A stretch of 64,000 bases of DNA from Sphingobacteriales bacterium 46-32 (GTDB lineage: Bacteria > Bacteroidota > Bacteroidia > Chitinophagales > Chitinophagaceae). Below, piece after piece: positions 29,401 through 37,101 of the stretch. The DNA lies in NCBI GenBank assembly GCA_001898485.1, contig MKTY01000019.1:186001-250000 (forward strand), written 5' to 3'. Numbering within the stretch: position 1 is the first letter of the stretch; every line of letters starts with the position of its first letter. The notes below the pieces were generated by a model. The model searched no databases, had not been told where the DNA came from, and was given only the letters and a program-made list of their open reading frames with translations. The position numbers were made by a program, and so were the translations under genes.

Positions 29401-30249
29401 ATCGAAGTCGATATTGGTCATCCGTAGTTTGTCAAAAAAAATGCGGAATGAGCTGTTGGTACTATCCCCTTTAGAAGCTCGTATGGTACAGCTGTCAAAT
29501 TCGGCCAGGCGGTTGCGGGTATTGATACGAAAATTGCTGAAGGTAAGCCGGTGCCGGCCATCCGGGAAAAGAATATCCTGTTGCCGCGTCTGTAATGCCA
29601 CATTGTCGCTGAAAAATATTTTTTGTCCTGCATCGGCAGCAGTACTGTCGCGCTCCACATGCAGATTGTCGAGATGAAAATCGAGGTGGGTAATGCGAAC
29701 GGGTATATCGTCGGGTCTCGTTTTATCTATCAGCGAAAACTTTCCTTCATGGATTTTGAATTGTTCTACACGTAATACTTTTAATGCGTCCTGGATAGAA
29801 TGATATACGCGCCCCATTTCCTGTGGCAGGGAAAGTGTGCTGTCAGTTTCGTCACGCTGGGTTTTCCGCAGTTTTGTAACGGTAATATCCGGTTCATAAA
29901 GCTGCAGTGAATCGATCAGGAAACGTTTTTCAAACACGATAGGCCATACTGCTTTTACTTCCATCTTCAGCCGTTTTACAGCAAAGCGGTAAGAAGCAGA
30001 AGAGGTGGTATCGGTAGTGGTAAAGATGGCCTGGTCCATTTCCATCTTGTGACTAAACCAGTTAAACTTGAATCTTTTTACTTTCAGATGGAGTTTGCCG
30101 TTTGATTGGGTGCGCACCATGTCTTCGACCAGGCTTTCGGCATGATTGATAAACCAGAAGTGGAAACTGAGCAGCAATACCAGCAGCACGCCCAGGGTAT
30201 AGGCGGCTATTTTTAAGATTTTTCTGGAAATGCTGCGTTTTGCCGTCAA
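26425..30249 (-). CDS. Giant AsmA-like inner-membrane-anchored periplasmic protein
   Basis: The 1274-residue product has a basic N-terminus, one membrane segment at about 14-34, and then a very long extracytoplasmic region of beta-rich repeated segments. This architecture resembles AsmA/TamB/YhdP-type proteins, which form hydrophobic grooves and are linked to lipid transport or outer-membrane biogenesis. I infer membership from layout; no strong local motif proves it. The last 60 residues are Arg/Lys-rich. The frame opens with TTG at 30249: a stop lies five codons upstream and the next Met comes after the membrane segment, so TTG is the only sensible start. The role is unknown. Confidence 0.72.
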   Translation of the reverse strand: MTAKRSISRKILKIAAYTLGVLLVLLLSFHFWFINHAESLVEDMVRTQSNGKLHLKVKRFKFNWFSHKMEMDQAIFTTTDTTSSASYRFAVKRLKMEVKAVWPIVFEKRFLIDSLQLYEPDITVTKLRKTQRDETDSTLSLPQEMGRVYHSIQDALKVLRVEQFKIHEGKFSLIDKTRPDDIPVRITHLDFHLDNLHVERDSTAADAGQKIFFSDNVALQTRQQDILFPDGRHRLTFSNFRINTRNRLAEFDSCTIRASKGDSTNSSFRIFFDKLRMTNIDFDTLYHAEVIKADSVYCINPQFRLDVDLKKPSGPVAPPKLNELIQQLTGDLEVAFVVVENGAFDINTVRDGRPSSFTSDHNNFSLQGLRIRKDAPRPLIVDRFAMAIRNYENFIRDSAFSIQFDSILINNNRISLSSFTYKDLRDNKPDNKVSMHQLELYGLSWDDLIFQQQLKAERVILYRPVIDYEPATGKDGDLFAALAGIGKVLQLDNLQIVDGQITIRFPNQGRLQLNDASLLIQAGQLVEAKQPAQVKATVDWLRFREGSLQLAGTKARFTGAAYQGDSGEILADGIELEQSNGTKIHAKGVKIASMLFDEQLKFLSIHDLQWQQASVKYRKGNESSPGGQPLLINGINGARTDLDIMLGNKQLNVRLQQFTCTRLRLGDKPELKDVSLRATSLSLHDGNSILKADSIALTDGRASQITRLFYNQLTPTDSITVQLPVINFVTTVQQLIEGNIHMEYLKLQQPLLALHFNHTGKNNITALKMPAVQIGQLLLQDPSITYSRQTEQGLSKLQWASPTGNYIKLDSIVISNNGTQLAAAQLQFLVEQLVHNSQKGKKFDTGKGRVNGQLQQLHFARSEEGSWEWQGQVNDLSFYNFLIDSVGKHSGAWKISSARISDLNVQSAWLLNLRELVKQNRSFRLSEVNGSYEDSINRYSWHNAAYHKGTRLLTVDSFAYLPAVDLATFTARQRYQADYFTAHTGRVQIGPLDLEKFITDTILSAGTIEVKNGFLTDYRDKRIPREPGIVRPLLGSQLKQLPFKLEADSIRVINALVEYEEVNEKTNKGGRIRVEQLNGNITHVRNYNLQPGDSLYLTATALLAGTIPTALQVKEDYTDSLGGFHMHVDMGAGDLTILNPILSALASAELKSGILDTLVMEVVGREEMAYGQMKMLYRNLKVKLVQVEPGKRKAFKLAILNFFANTIIKNKNSRKSGTVYFRRLRDRSAINYLVKITLSGVMSNVGVRKAERISRREAKDLRAKELPPVLPGKK

Positions 30250-30301
30250 GGTGCGGAAGAATTAACTATGAATTTACCACAAATACGTGGTCTAAAAAAC
30301 A

Positions 30302-30329
30302 AAAGCCGGTTAAAGTTATAACCGGCTTT
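30302..30329 (-). terminator. Terminator downstream of metG
   Basis: AAAGCCGGTTA (30302-30312) pairs with TAACCGGCTTT (30319-30329). Read on the - strand, the stem is followed by TTTTGTTTTTT. It lies 22 bases after the metG stop, so metG ends here and the AsmA-like gene should have its own promoter. Confidence 0.88.
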
Positions 30330-30350
30330 GTGATATCGTTCAGAAAATAA

Positions 30351-32483
30351 TCAACTCACGGAAGATCCGTTGGCAGAACTACCGTCGGGGTTGATGAATT
30401 TGAGTTTACCATCGCTATCCTCTGCCATCAGGATCATACCATTGCTTTCAATGCCACGCATCTTGCGGGGAGCAAGGTTGGTTACTACTACCACTTGTTT
30501 GCCTACGATACTGTCGGCTGCAAAATGCAGGGCTATGCCGGATACGATTGTTCTTTTTTCACTACCCAGGTCTACTTCCAGCTTCAGCAGTTTGTCTGCT
30601 TTGGGTACTTTTTCTGCGGCAGTGATTGTGCCCACGCGCAGGTCCAGTTTGGCAAAATCATCGTATTGAATTTCTGCTTTTGCCGGGGCTGCAGGTTTCG
30701 CGGGCGGGGGAGCCTGTGCTTCCATAGCTGCTTTAGCAGCGGCCAGTCGTGTATTCAGCTTTTCTACCTGTGCTGCTACTTCATCATCTTCAATTTTGCG
30801 GAATAGTATCTGCGGTTCGCGCAGGCTATAGCCAACACTCAGCAATTTGGTCTGTCCTGCATTTTCCCAGTCCAGCATTTTTTCCACCACCTTCATCATG
30901 TACAGCATCTTACGTGCTGTTTCAGGAAGGAAAGGGTTAATAAGAATCGCCAGGTTGGCGGTCAGCTGCAGCGAAACATGCAGACAGTTGTCGATCTTTT
31001 GTTGTGCTTCTTCGGTTGGGTTGCCATCTGCGCCGGTTTGCCGGGCTACGATCCAGGGTTCTTTTTTTTGCAGATATTGATTGCCCTTGCGTGAAAGGTC
31101 AATGACCTCATAAAGCGCATCGCGAAACTTATATTGTTCCAGCAGCGTCTCTACCGTTTGTTTTGTTTGCGCAGCAGCCGCCAGCATCTCGCGGTCGGTA
31201 TCATCCATAATGGCTGTATGCAACGGGGGCACTTTCCCTTTACAGAGTTTGTGCATGAGCACAAAGCTGCGGTTCACAAAGTTTCCGAAAATAGATCCCA
31301 GTTCACTGTTTACGGCATCCTGAAAACCTTTCCAGGTAAAATCGCTGTCCTTCGTTTCGGGGGCAATCTGGGTAAGATAATATCGTAGCATATCCACACA
31401 CTGACCACCGCCATTTTCTTTTTTTACAAAATCTTCAATATACTCCCGCATGTCGAGTTTCCAGCCACGGCTGGTACTCATCTTGTCTCCTTCGAGGTTC
31501 AGAAACTCATTGGCGGGTACATTTTCGGGTAATATATTGCCATGCAGCTTGAGCATGACGGGGAAAATGATACAGTGAAAAACGATATTGTCTTTACCAA
31601 TAAAATGAACCAGTTTGGTGTCCTGATCATACCAGTAAGGTTTCCAGTCTTTGCCGGCATTGAGGCTCCATTGTTTGGTGGCGCTGATATAACCAATGGG
31701 CGCATCAAACCATACATAAAGCACTTTTCCATTTGCATCGGGTAGGGGTACTTTGATGCCCCAGTCAAGGTCACGGGTCACGGCTCTTGATTGCAGGCCG
31801 CCATCGATCCAGCTTTTGCACTGACCTACTACCGTAGCTCTCCAGTCGTCTTTATGCTGTTTCAATATCCATTCGCGCAAAAATGCTTCATGTTTACCCA
31901 GTGGCAGATACCAGTGAGTAGTCTTTTTCTTAACAGGCGGATTACCGCTCAGCGTGCTCACGGGGTTGATCAGTTCATCCGGACTCAGTGATGTACCACA
32001 GTTTTCGCACTGGTCGCCAAACGCACGATCGCTGCCGCAGTTGGGGCAGGTGCCTTTAATATAGCGGTCGGCGAGGAACGTATTAGCCTGCTCGTCAAAA
32101 TACTGTTCGCTTTCATGGGTTTCGAGCTCATTGCGCTCATGCAGGTAAGTAAAAAATTCCTGTGCTGTTTCATGATGCAGCGGTTCGCTGGTACGGTGAT
32201 AAATATCAAAGGAAATGGCCAGATCTTCAAAGTCCTGCTTCATGGCCTCATGATACTTGTCGATAATAGCCCGTGGCGTGGAGCCTTCTTTCATGGCCTG
32301 GATAGGAATAGCCGTACCATGTTCATCGCTGCCACATACAAAAACAACGTCTCTTTTCTGCGCTCTCAGATAACGTACATAGATATCAGCCGGTATATAG
32401 GCCCCGGCCAGGTGCCCGATATGCTTCAAACCATTGGCATATGGCAGGGCCGAGGTGACCAGGTATCGCTTGGGTTGCGTCAT
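30351..32483 (-). CDS. metG: Methionyl-tRNA synthetase with C-terminal tRNA-binding domain
   Basis: MetG charges tRNA-Met. The 710-residue protein is a class I synthetase with HIGH at 21-24, the second signature KMSTS near residue 335, and a zinc knuckle of the CPNC / CENC type near residue 145-165. An Ala/Pro linker around 590 leads to an EMAP-II-like tRNA-binding domain (about 600-710), used for dimerisation and tRNA affinity. It has a good upstream promoter (32508-32538) and its own terminator (30302-30329), so it is monocistronic. Confidence 0.97.
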   Translation of the reverse strand: MTQPKRYLVTSALPYANGLKHIGHLAGAYIPADIYVRYLRAQKRDVVFVCGSDEHGTAIPIQAMKEGSTPRAIIDKYHEAMKQDFEDLAISFDIYHRTSEPLHHETAQEFFTYLHERNELETHESEQYFDEQANTFLADRYIKGTCPNCGSDRAFGDQCENCGTSLSPDELINPVSTLSGNPPVKKKTTHWYLPLGKHEAFLREWILKQHKDDWRATVVGQCKSWIDGGLQSRAVTRDLDWGIKVPLPDANGKVLYVWFDAPIGYISATKQWSLNAGKDWKPYWYDQDTKLVHFIGKDNIVFHCIIFPVMLKLHGNILPENVPANEFLNLEGDKMSTSRGWKLDMREYIEDFVKKENGGGQCVDMLRYYLTQIAPETKDSDFTWKGFQDAVNSELGSIFGNFVNRSFVLMHKLCKGKVPPLHTAIMDDTDREMLAAAAQTKQTVETLLEQYKFRDALYEVIDLSRKGNQYLQKKEPWIVARQTGADGNPTEEAQQKIDNCLHVSLQLTANLAILINPFLPETARKMLYMMKVVEKMLDWENAGQTKLLSVGYSLREPQILFRKIEDDEVAAQVEKLNTRLAAAKAAMEAQAPPPAKPAAPAKAEIQYDDFAKLDLRVGTITAAEKVPKADKLLKLEVDLGSEKRTIVSGIALHFAADSIVGKQVVVVTNLAPRKMRGIESNGMILMAEDSDGKLKFINPDGSSANGSSVS

Positions 32484-32507
32484 GTAAAACCTTCATTGAT
32501 TAGCCTG

Positions 32508-32538
32508 CAAAATTACCGTAAATGACAAGAACCAGCAA
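32508..32538 (-). promoter_or_regulatory. Promoter of metG (Bacteroidota type)
   Basis: On the - strand, TTG (32538-32536) is followed after exactly 20 bases by TAATTTTG (32515-32508), matching the Bacteroidota sigma factor consensus TTG-N19..21-TAnnTTTG. It predicts a transcript start near 32501 and an 18-base leader before the metG ATG at 32483. Confidence 0.72.
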
Positions 32539-32553
32539 AACGAGCAGTAAATA

Positions 32554-32648
32554 GAGTATAAAAGGTATAATGAGTTTAAAGAGTTTAAATGGTAAAAGTT
32601 AATAGATGCCCCTTTAAACTCTTTAAACCCATTAAACACTTTATACTC
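32554..32648 (+). repeat. Imperfect inverted repeat built of nonamer units
   Basis: The arm 32554-32592, made of RRGTWTAAA units, is largely complementary to 32611-32648, leaving an 18-base loop. The whole could form a stem of about 38 bp with a few mismatches. It lies directly after the TlpA-family stop codon on the - strand, where it could act as the transcript's 3' end. Confidence 0.7.
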
Positions 32649-32656
32649 CGTAGAAT

Positions 32657-34048
32657 TTACTCTCCAACCAGGGCCTTTATCTCCCTTTCAAAAGCTGTCA
32701 TATTCCCCACCGGTGGAGAAACGCTGTGAAAACGCCCCTGCTGATCAATAATGAATACAGTAGGATAGGACTGAACGCCATAGGCAGTCAGAACCGGGTG
32801 GCTATCGCCCTGATTTCCGGTATATAAATGAAGGCCTTCAATAGTCCGCTTACGCAATGCCGCCTGCCAGACTGCTGTTTTATCGATCGAGATATTGATA
32901 AAAAGCACATCTGACCGGCCGGCAAATTTGCGTTTCAGCGGTTTCATGGCTTCGAAAAGTGAATGGCAGGGTACGCAGGCTTCGTACCAGAAATCAAGAA
33001 TCAGCACCTTTCCGCGGAGGTCAGCCAACTGTACCGGCCGGCCGGCAGTATCTGTAAGTACAAAATCCGGCGCCAGCTCACCCTTACGATACTGCCGGTT
33101 GTACTGTTGGGGCAAATGGCGGGCAAACACGGCATAGATATCAGTTCGGCCAGCAGGGTAACATTTTTCAATGATATTGTTCAGTACATCTGTATCTGCC
33201 GCCGACTTAAAATCGGTCTCCAGCAGCAAACAAAGTACACGGTCGCGCAAGGGGCCGGAAGGCAGGTGATCAAGGTAGAATTGATACTTATTGCTAGCTG
33301 TACCATCTGCCTGGTACTTTAATTTCAGGATCATATACTCCTGCAGTAAAGTATAATACACATCGTTGATATAAGGCGGGCTTACAAAATACTCCTGGTC
33401 AAATAACAGCAGTTTCTTAGCGGCCTGCCTGACTGCAACCGGCAGCCGATCGTTTTTTGCAAGAATGCTGAGGGCCTGATCTGGGTAAGCTCTGCCCAGC
33501 AGGCGCCGGCTAAGCCAGTTAAACTCTGTAGTGAGCAACCCCAGCCATTGATAGCGACCGGGTATATCAGTACATAATACTGCCTGCAAACTATCCCTGT
33601 AGTGACGATGAAGGCTGTCGACAGCCTGCAGTACCAACGTAATGTTGTTGACGTCAACATCCGGATATTTTTTTAGAATCTGACTGCCGGAAGGCCATGC
33701 AATGCGGGGAAAATAATTACACGCTCCCCGGCCACTGGCACTGAAACTGCTGGCAATACTGGCCGACCGGAAATCGATGGTAACCGAATCGCTAGGTGAT
33801 AATAAACCCTGAATGAAATTGTTTCCTTCACGCAGGCTGATCCAGCAGGGTTCGGCATACTGCGTGTGCAATAAAAAGCCTGTTCCCGTGCGAACGATTA
33901 CTTTTTTGTCCCGGAGGCTGGTGGCTTCATCGAGCGTTATGAAAACCTGGATGCTGTCTGAAGCAATATGGTCACCTTTTATGAAAAGAGTGGCTGATCG
34001 GGACGAAAAAGCAGCTAAAAGAATGGCAGGCAGTAAGAAGAATTTCAT
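32657..34048 (-). CDS. Secreted TlpA-family thioredoxin-like protein
   Basis: The 463-residue protein has a signal peptide (about 1-19), a long N-terminal region that I do not recognise, and a C-terminal TlpA/AhpC-type thioredoxin domain with the redox pair CVPC. Periplasmic proteins of this plan are common in Bacteroidota and act as disulfide reductases or in cytochrome maturation. It is the last gene of a four-gene unit headed by an ECF sigma factor (35320). Its ATG overlaps the stop of the preceding gene (34045-34048), implying translational coupling. Confidence 0.85.
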   Translation of the reverse strand: MKFFLLPAILLAAFSSRSATLFIKGDHIASDSIQVFITLDEATSLRDKKVIVRTGTGFLLHTQYAEPCWISLREGNNFIQGLLSPSDSVTIDFRSASIASSFSASGRGACNYFPRIAWPSGSQILKKYPDVDVNNITLVLQAVDSLHRHYRDSLQAVLCTDIPGRYQWLGLLTTEFNWLSRRLLGRAYPDQALSILAKNDRLPVAVRQAAKKLLLFDQEYFVSPPYINDVYYTLLQEYMILKLKYQADGTASNKYQFYLDHLPSGPLRDRVLCLLLETDFKSAADTDVLNNIIEKCYPAGRTDIYAVFARHLPQQYNRQYRKGELAPDFVLTDTAGRPVQLADLRGKVLILDFWYEACVPCHSLFEAMKPLKRKFAGRSDVLFINISIDKTAVWQAALRKRTIEGLHLYTGNQGDSHPVLTAYGVQSYPTVFIIDQQGRFHSVSPPVGNMTAFEREIKALVGE

Positions 34049-34551
34049 AGGCGATTGTTTTTGGTACGGGCAGAAGCAGTAATGGGGTGTATTTCCAACC
34101 GGTAGTTTTTATCGCCGGGCTGCTGCAGGATGACGGCCTTTAGCTGTGCTTTTTTATTTTCAAATTCTATCTGCATATTGTCTTTACCGGGAAGAAATGT
34201 GTTTAAAGAAAATCCGGAGCCCTGCATTTCGGTCAGCATTTGCGAAAAGAGATAGGCACTGCTGGTTTCAAAACGCAGGCGATAGCAGGTATTGCTGGAA
34301 TCCTGCCAGAGCATGACCCTGCTCAGCATGCTGGCTTCCGGTGGTGAAAATTTCCAGTCAGAAACGGCATATAATACATTCCCTTCTGCAATGAGCAGGG
34401 GATTGGATAATACATATCCGCGGCTGCTGAGTTGGGGTTTGATACCGGTCTCTTTGGCCTGTATCAACTGAGTCATTTGCGTAAAAGATAAAGTCTGGGC
34501 AAAGACGAGCTGGCATCCTGCCAGGAGGCAGGAAAGGAACAAAAGTTTCAT
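34045..34551 (-). CDS. Small secreted or lipid-anchored protein of unknown function
   Basis: The 168-residue product has an N-terminal signal sequence. Cleavage could be by signal peptidase I after VFA, or by signal peptidase II at a lipobox-like LAGC at residues 10-13. The rest is mixed alpha/beta with no motif I recognise. It lies between the anti-sigma-like gene (12-base gap) and the TlpA-type gene (4-base overlap), so it is part of the same operon and may serve the same envelope response. Confidence 0.7.
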   Translation of the reverse strand: MKLLFLSCLLAGCQLVFAQTLSFTQMTQLIQAKETGIKPQLSSRGYVLSNPLLIAEGNVLYAVSDWKFSPPEASMLSRVMLWQDSSNTCYRLRFETSSAYLFSQMLTEMQGSGFSLNTFLPGKDNMQIEFENKKAQLKAVILQQPGDKNYRLEIHPITASARTKNNRL

Positions 34552-34562
34552 GATGTTATATT

Positions 34563-35318
34563 TTAAGGATTAATAAATGGACTCAGGCTGTGTGGCAGTG
34601 TATGCAACCATTTTTTTTGAGATGGAGATAGCGTATAAAGAACCAGGTTTGCAGGTTTAGCAGGTATGGTTGATTTAATCGTGTCAAACCGTATTGCTCC
34701 GGATGATTCAAATTTTACCGGATAGCTGCTAATATCGACAGGTGTTGTTCGCTCTCTGTTTTTATTAACGGGGTTTAAACGGAGCGTGTCTTTGACTTTT
34801 CCCGTATTCCCGTTTACAGGCAGCGATGAGTTCGATGATTCCTTCTTTTTTGCCGGGTAGCTCTGTATAATACCCTCTGAAGGTATGCTGGCCGGTGCCG
34901 ATATTGCAGGCAACGGTTTTTCTGCGTTCCCGGTTGCAGGTGTTGTGACCGGTGTGGCTCTCCTTCTGCTGATCCGCGGCGTCTTAAACTCAACAGGTTT
35001 GGTGACCGGCAATGTATCTGTTGGACTTTGTACTGGTTTTACTATTTCCGTTGAAGCCGATGAGATGGGCGCTTCTTTGGTTTTGTTCCGATGGATTAGT
35101 ACAGCTACTAATGCTGTCACCCCGATAAGACCTGCACCAATCCATAGCCCCGGTTTGAGTAATGAAGAACCAGCATTGCCAGGCGATGACGGTGCTGTAT
35201 TTACGGCAACGAGTTCTTTCATTTGTTGCCAGTGCTGATCCATCACCGAAAGATCGGGCTGATCGGCTGCTTCCAGCTTGCGAAAAACCTGGTCCATATT
35301 CGCAGATTCGTTGCTCAT
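34563..35318 (-). CDS. Single-pass membrane protein, probable anti-sigma factor
   Basis: This 251-residue protein has a cytoplasmic N-terminal segment of about 55 residues, one membrane segment (about 57-75) and a long Pro/Thr/Ser-rich periplasmic tail. It begins one base after the stop of an ECF sigma gene. Topology plus position indicate a cognate anti-sigma factor, but the N-terminus lacks an obvious zinc-binding HXXXCXXC motif. The assignment is therefore inferred from context. The periplasmic tail could sense envelope state. Confidence 0.65.
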   Translation of the reverse strand: MSNESANMDQVFRKLEAADQPDLSVMDQHWQQMKELVAVNTAPSSPGNAGSSLLKPGLWIGAGLIGVTALVAVLIHRNKTKEAPISSASTEIVKPVQSPTDTLPVTKPVEFKTPRISRRRATPVTTPATGNAEKPLPAISAPASIPSEGIIQSYPAKKKESSNSSLPVNGNTGKVKDTLRLNPVNKNRERTTPVDISSYPVKFESSGAIRFDTIKSTIPAKPANLVLYTLSPSQKKWLHTLPHSLSPFINP

Positions 35319-35319
35319 G

Positions 35320-35895
35320 TCATTTTTTGGATGGTGATAAATACATTAGTTTTTCTTTCAAAAGCCTTCTGGCCTCGCTGAGGTGCCATTTCGAACTTCC
35401 TTCGGCGATACCCAGCAGCTGTCCTATTTCACGGTGGTTAAATCCTTCGTATACATATAAATTAAAAACTACAGCAGTGGCTTTTGGTAAGGATTGAATA
35501 ATCCGGTATACGTCCTGCGCACTTAGTCCGTTCAAAGCCTGGGCCGGTATACTGGCTGACTCTTCTGACGTATCAAGCGAAACCGTGTCGGGAAAACGTT
35601 GTCGTTGTTTCACATGATCCAGGCAACAGTTGACCACAATTGTTTTCACCCATGCCATCAGTTTCCCTTCTTCTTCATAGTGGCCAATATGTTTGAACAC
35701 CCGCAGCATGGCATTATTGTAAATTAGACCGGCCGTATCCATATCAGCAGCATACCGCAGACAAATCCGTATCATGGCCGGGTAGCAGTATTTATATAAC
35801 TGCTCCTGGCTGGCCATGTGCTGTTGCTGACAACCTCTTATAACCTGCATCAGCTCATCTGACGATAATATGGTTTGGTCCGTTGCTGCGATCAT
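35320..35895 (-). CDS. ECF-type RNA polymerase sigma factor
   Basis: The 191-residue protein has region 2 (about 25-95, with an acidic NAMLRVFKHIG-type segment and MAWVKTIVVNCCLDHVK) and region 4 (about 130-185, with the helix-turn-helix NHREIGQLLGIAEGSSKWHLSEAR). Length is typical of ECF factors. It heads an operon with a membrane protein, a secreted protein and a TlpA-family thioredoxin, which suggests control of an envelope or redox stress response. It probably autoregulates its own operon, but no promoter is clear in the 192-base gap upstream. Confidence 0.92.
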   Translation of the reverse strand: MIAATDQTILSSDELMQVIRGCQQQHMASQEQLYKYCYPAMIRICLRYAADMDTAGLIYNNAMLRVFKHIGHYEEEGKLMAWVKTIVVNCCLDHVKQRQRFPDTVSLDTSEESASIPAQALNGLSAQDVYRIIQSLPKATAVVFNLYVYEGFNHREIGQLLGIAEGSSKWHLSEARRLLKEKLMYLSPSKK

Positions 35896-35952
35896 TCAAT
35901 ATACATAACTGCTGGCTGAGTCGAAAGGGTTGGGTTAAGATTTGAAAATAAT

Positions 35953-35987
35953 GTGCTAATGTGCTGATATGCTGGTGTGCTAATGGA
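35953..35987 (+). repeat. Octamer units (ATGTGCTR) before the LD-carboxypeptidases
   Basis: Four or five degenerate 8-bp units, the reverse complement of the YAGCACAT octamer, lie between the sigma gene and the LD-carboxypeptidase and run straight into a different nonamer array. Confidence 0.65.
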
Positions 35988-35990
35988 CTT

Positions 35991-36079
35991 TTTGCGTCCT
36001 TTGTTCGCTTTGCGCCCTTTGCGTCCTTATTCGCTTTGCGTCCTTTGCGTTCTTTGTTCGCTTTGCGCCCTTTGCGTAA
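35991..36079 (+). repeat. TTTGCGYCC nonamer array ending at a start codon
   Basis: Ten tandem units of about 9 bp (TTTGCGTCC, TTTGTTCGC, TTTGCGCCC and variants, one unit 8 bp long) end nine bases before the ATG of the first LD-carboxypeptidase. The array stays open in that gene's frame, so an apparent longer start at 35977 is only the translated repeat. Confidence 0.85.
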
Positions 36080-36087
36080 ATTTAAAC

Positions 36088-37101
36088 ATGGATAGAAAAG
36101 ATTTTTTGCTCGGAGCCGGAGGATTGCTCGCATTAAGCAGCTGGCGGGAGCTGGAGGAGGAAGAAACCGGAGCGGTGGTCAGGCCTCCATATCTCAAGCC
36201 TGGTGATTGTATCGGCATAACCTCACCGGCAGGATTTGTGACGCCATCTGAGGTAGAGCCTGCTGCACAACTGATAAAAAGCTGGGGCTATACGGTGAAA
36301 ACGGGCAGTACTATAGGCCGGCGTGATAATACATTTGGTGGCACAGATGCTGAGCGTGCGGCCGATTTTCAGCAGATGCTCGATGACCGTCATATTAAAG
36401 CCATTCTTTGTGCACGCGGCGGTTATGGATCTGTTCGCATCGTGGATCGGCTGAAATGGGACCAGTTCAGGCTGCATCCCAAGTGGATCATCGGCTTTAG
36501 CGATATTACCGTGCTGCATGCGCATCTTAACCGGCAACTGCAGACGGCTTCCCTGCATTCGAAAATGTGTAATAGCTTTCCCGACAACTGGACGCAGGCC
36601 GATGCGATACAGGTGGCAACCATCCTTTCAATCCGCAATGCCCTGCGTGGCGATGTAATGACGTATGATGCACCCGTGAATACGCGCAACAGAGCAGGTA
36701 AAGGTACAGGTGAGCTGGTAGGCGGTAATCTCAAATGCCTGGAGTCGATAGCCGGCTCCCGGTCAGCGATCAATACGACCGGTAAAATTTTGTTTGTAGA
36801 AGATACCGGTGAGTATTTGTACAGTATTGATCGCATGTTCTGGAACCTGCAGCGGTCTGGTAAGCTGGATAACCTGGCCGGCCTTATTATCGGTGGTTTT
36901 CGGATCAAACCCGATGATCCCGGTGAAGAATTTGGCCGCTCACTCGAAGACATTGTGCTGGACCGGGTAAAGCCATTTAAGTATCCCGTATGTTTTGATT
37001 TTCCGGTAGGCCATCAGAAGAATAACTTTGCCCTGAAATGCGGTGTCCGGCATCGGCTATCGGTAAGTGCCGGAGGTACCACTTTAACACAGATAGTATG
37101 A
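36088..37101 (+). CDS. LD-carboxypeptidase (peptidase S66 family), exported form
   Basis: Family S66 enzymes cleave the L,D peptide bond of muropeptides during wall recycling; related MccF-type members hydrolyse other acyl compounds. The 337-residue product has the RGGYGS segment expected to hold the nucleophile Ser, a Glu in the LFVEDTGEYL segment and a His in FPVGHQKN, which together make the likely Ser-Glu-His triad. The N-terminus (MDRKDFLLGAGGLLALSS) resembles a Tat-type signal with RK in place of RR. I chose ATG 36088 because upstream codons are repeat sequence. Its stop overlaps the start of a paralog (ATGA at 37098). Confidence 0.88.
   Translation: MDRKDFLLGAGGLLALSSWRELEEEETGAVVRPPYLKPGDCIGITSPAGFVTPSEVEPAAQLIKSWGYTVKTGSTIGRRDNTFGGTDAERAADFQQMLDDRHIKAILCARGGYGSVRIVDRLKWDQFRLHPKWIIGFSDITVLHAHLNRQLQTASLHSKMCNSFPDNWTQADAIQVATILSIRNALRGDVMTYDAPVNTRNRAGKGTGELVGGNLKCLESIAGSRSAINTTGKILFVEDTGEYLYSIDRMFWNLQRSGKLDNLAGLIIGGFRIKPDDPGEEFGRSLEDIVLDRVKPFKYPVCFDFPVGHQKNNFALKCGVRHRLSVSAGGTTLTQIV

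Noticed and set aside
36053-36084. TTTG-N20-TAAATTTA as promoter of the LD-carboxypeptidase
   Set aside because: The second box ends three bases before the ATG, so the transcript would start at or after the start codon; the TTTG is also just one of ten repeat units.
35977-36087. Longer N-terminus for the first LD-carboxypeptidase
   Set aside because: The extra 37 codons are the translated TTTGCG array, and the Tat-like signal begins at ATG 36088.
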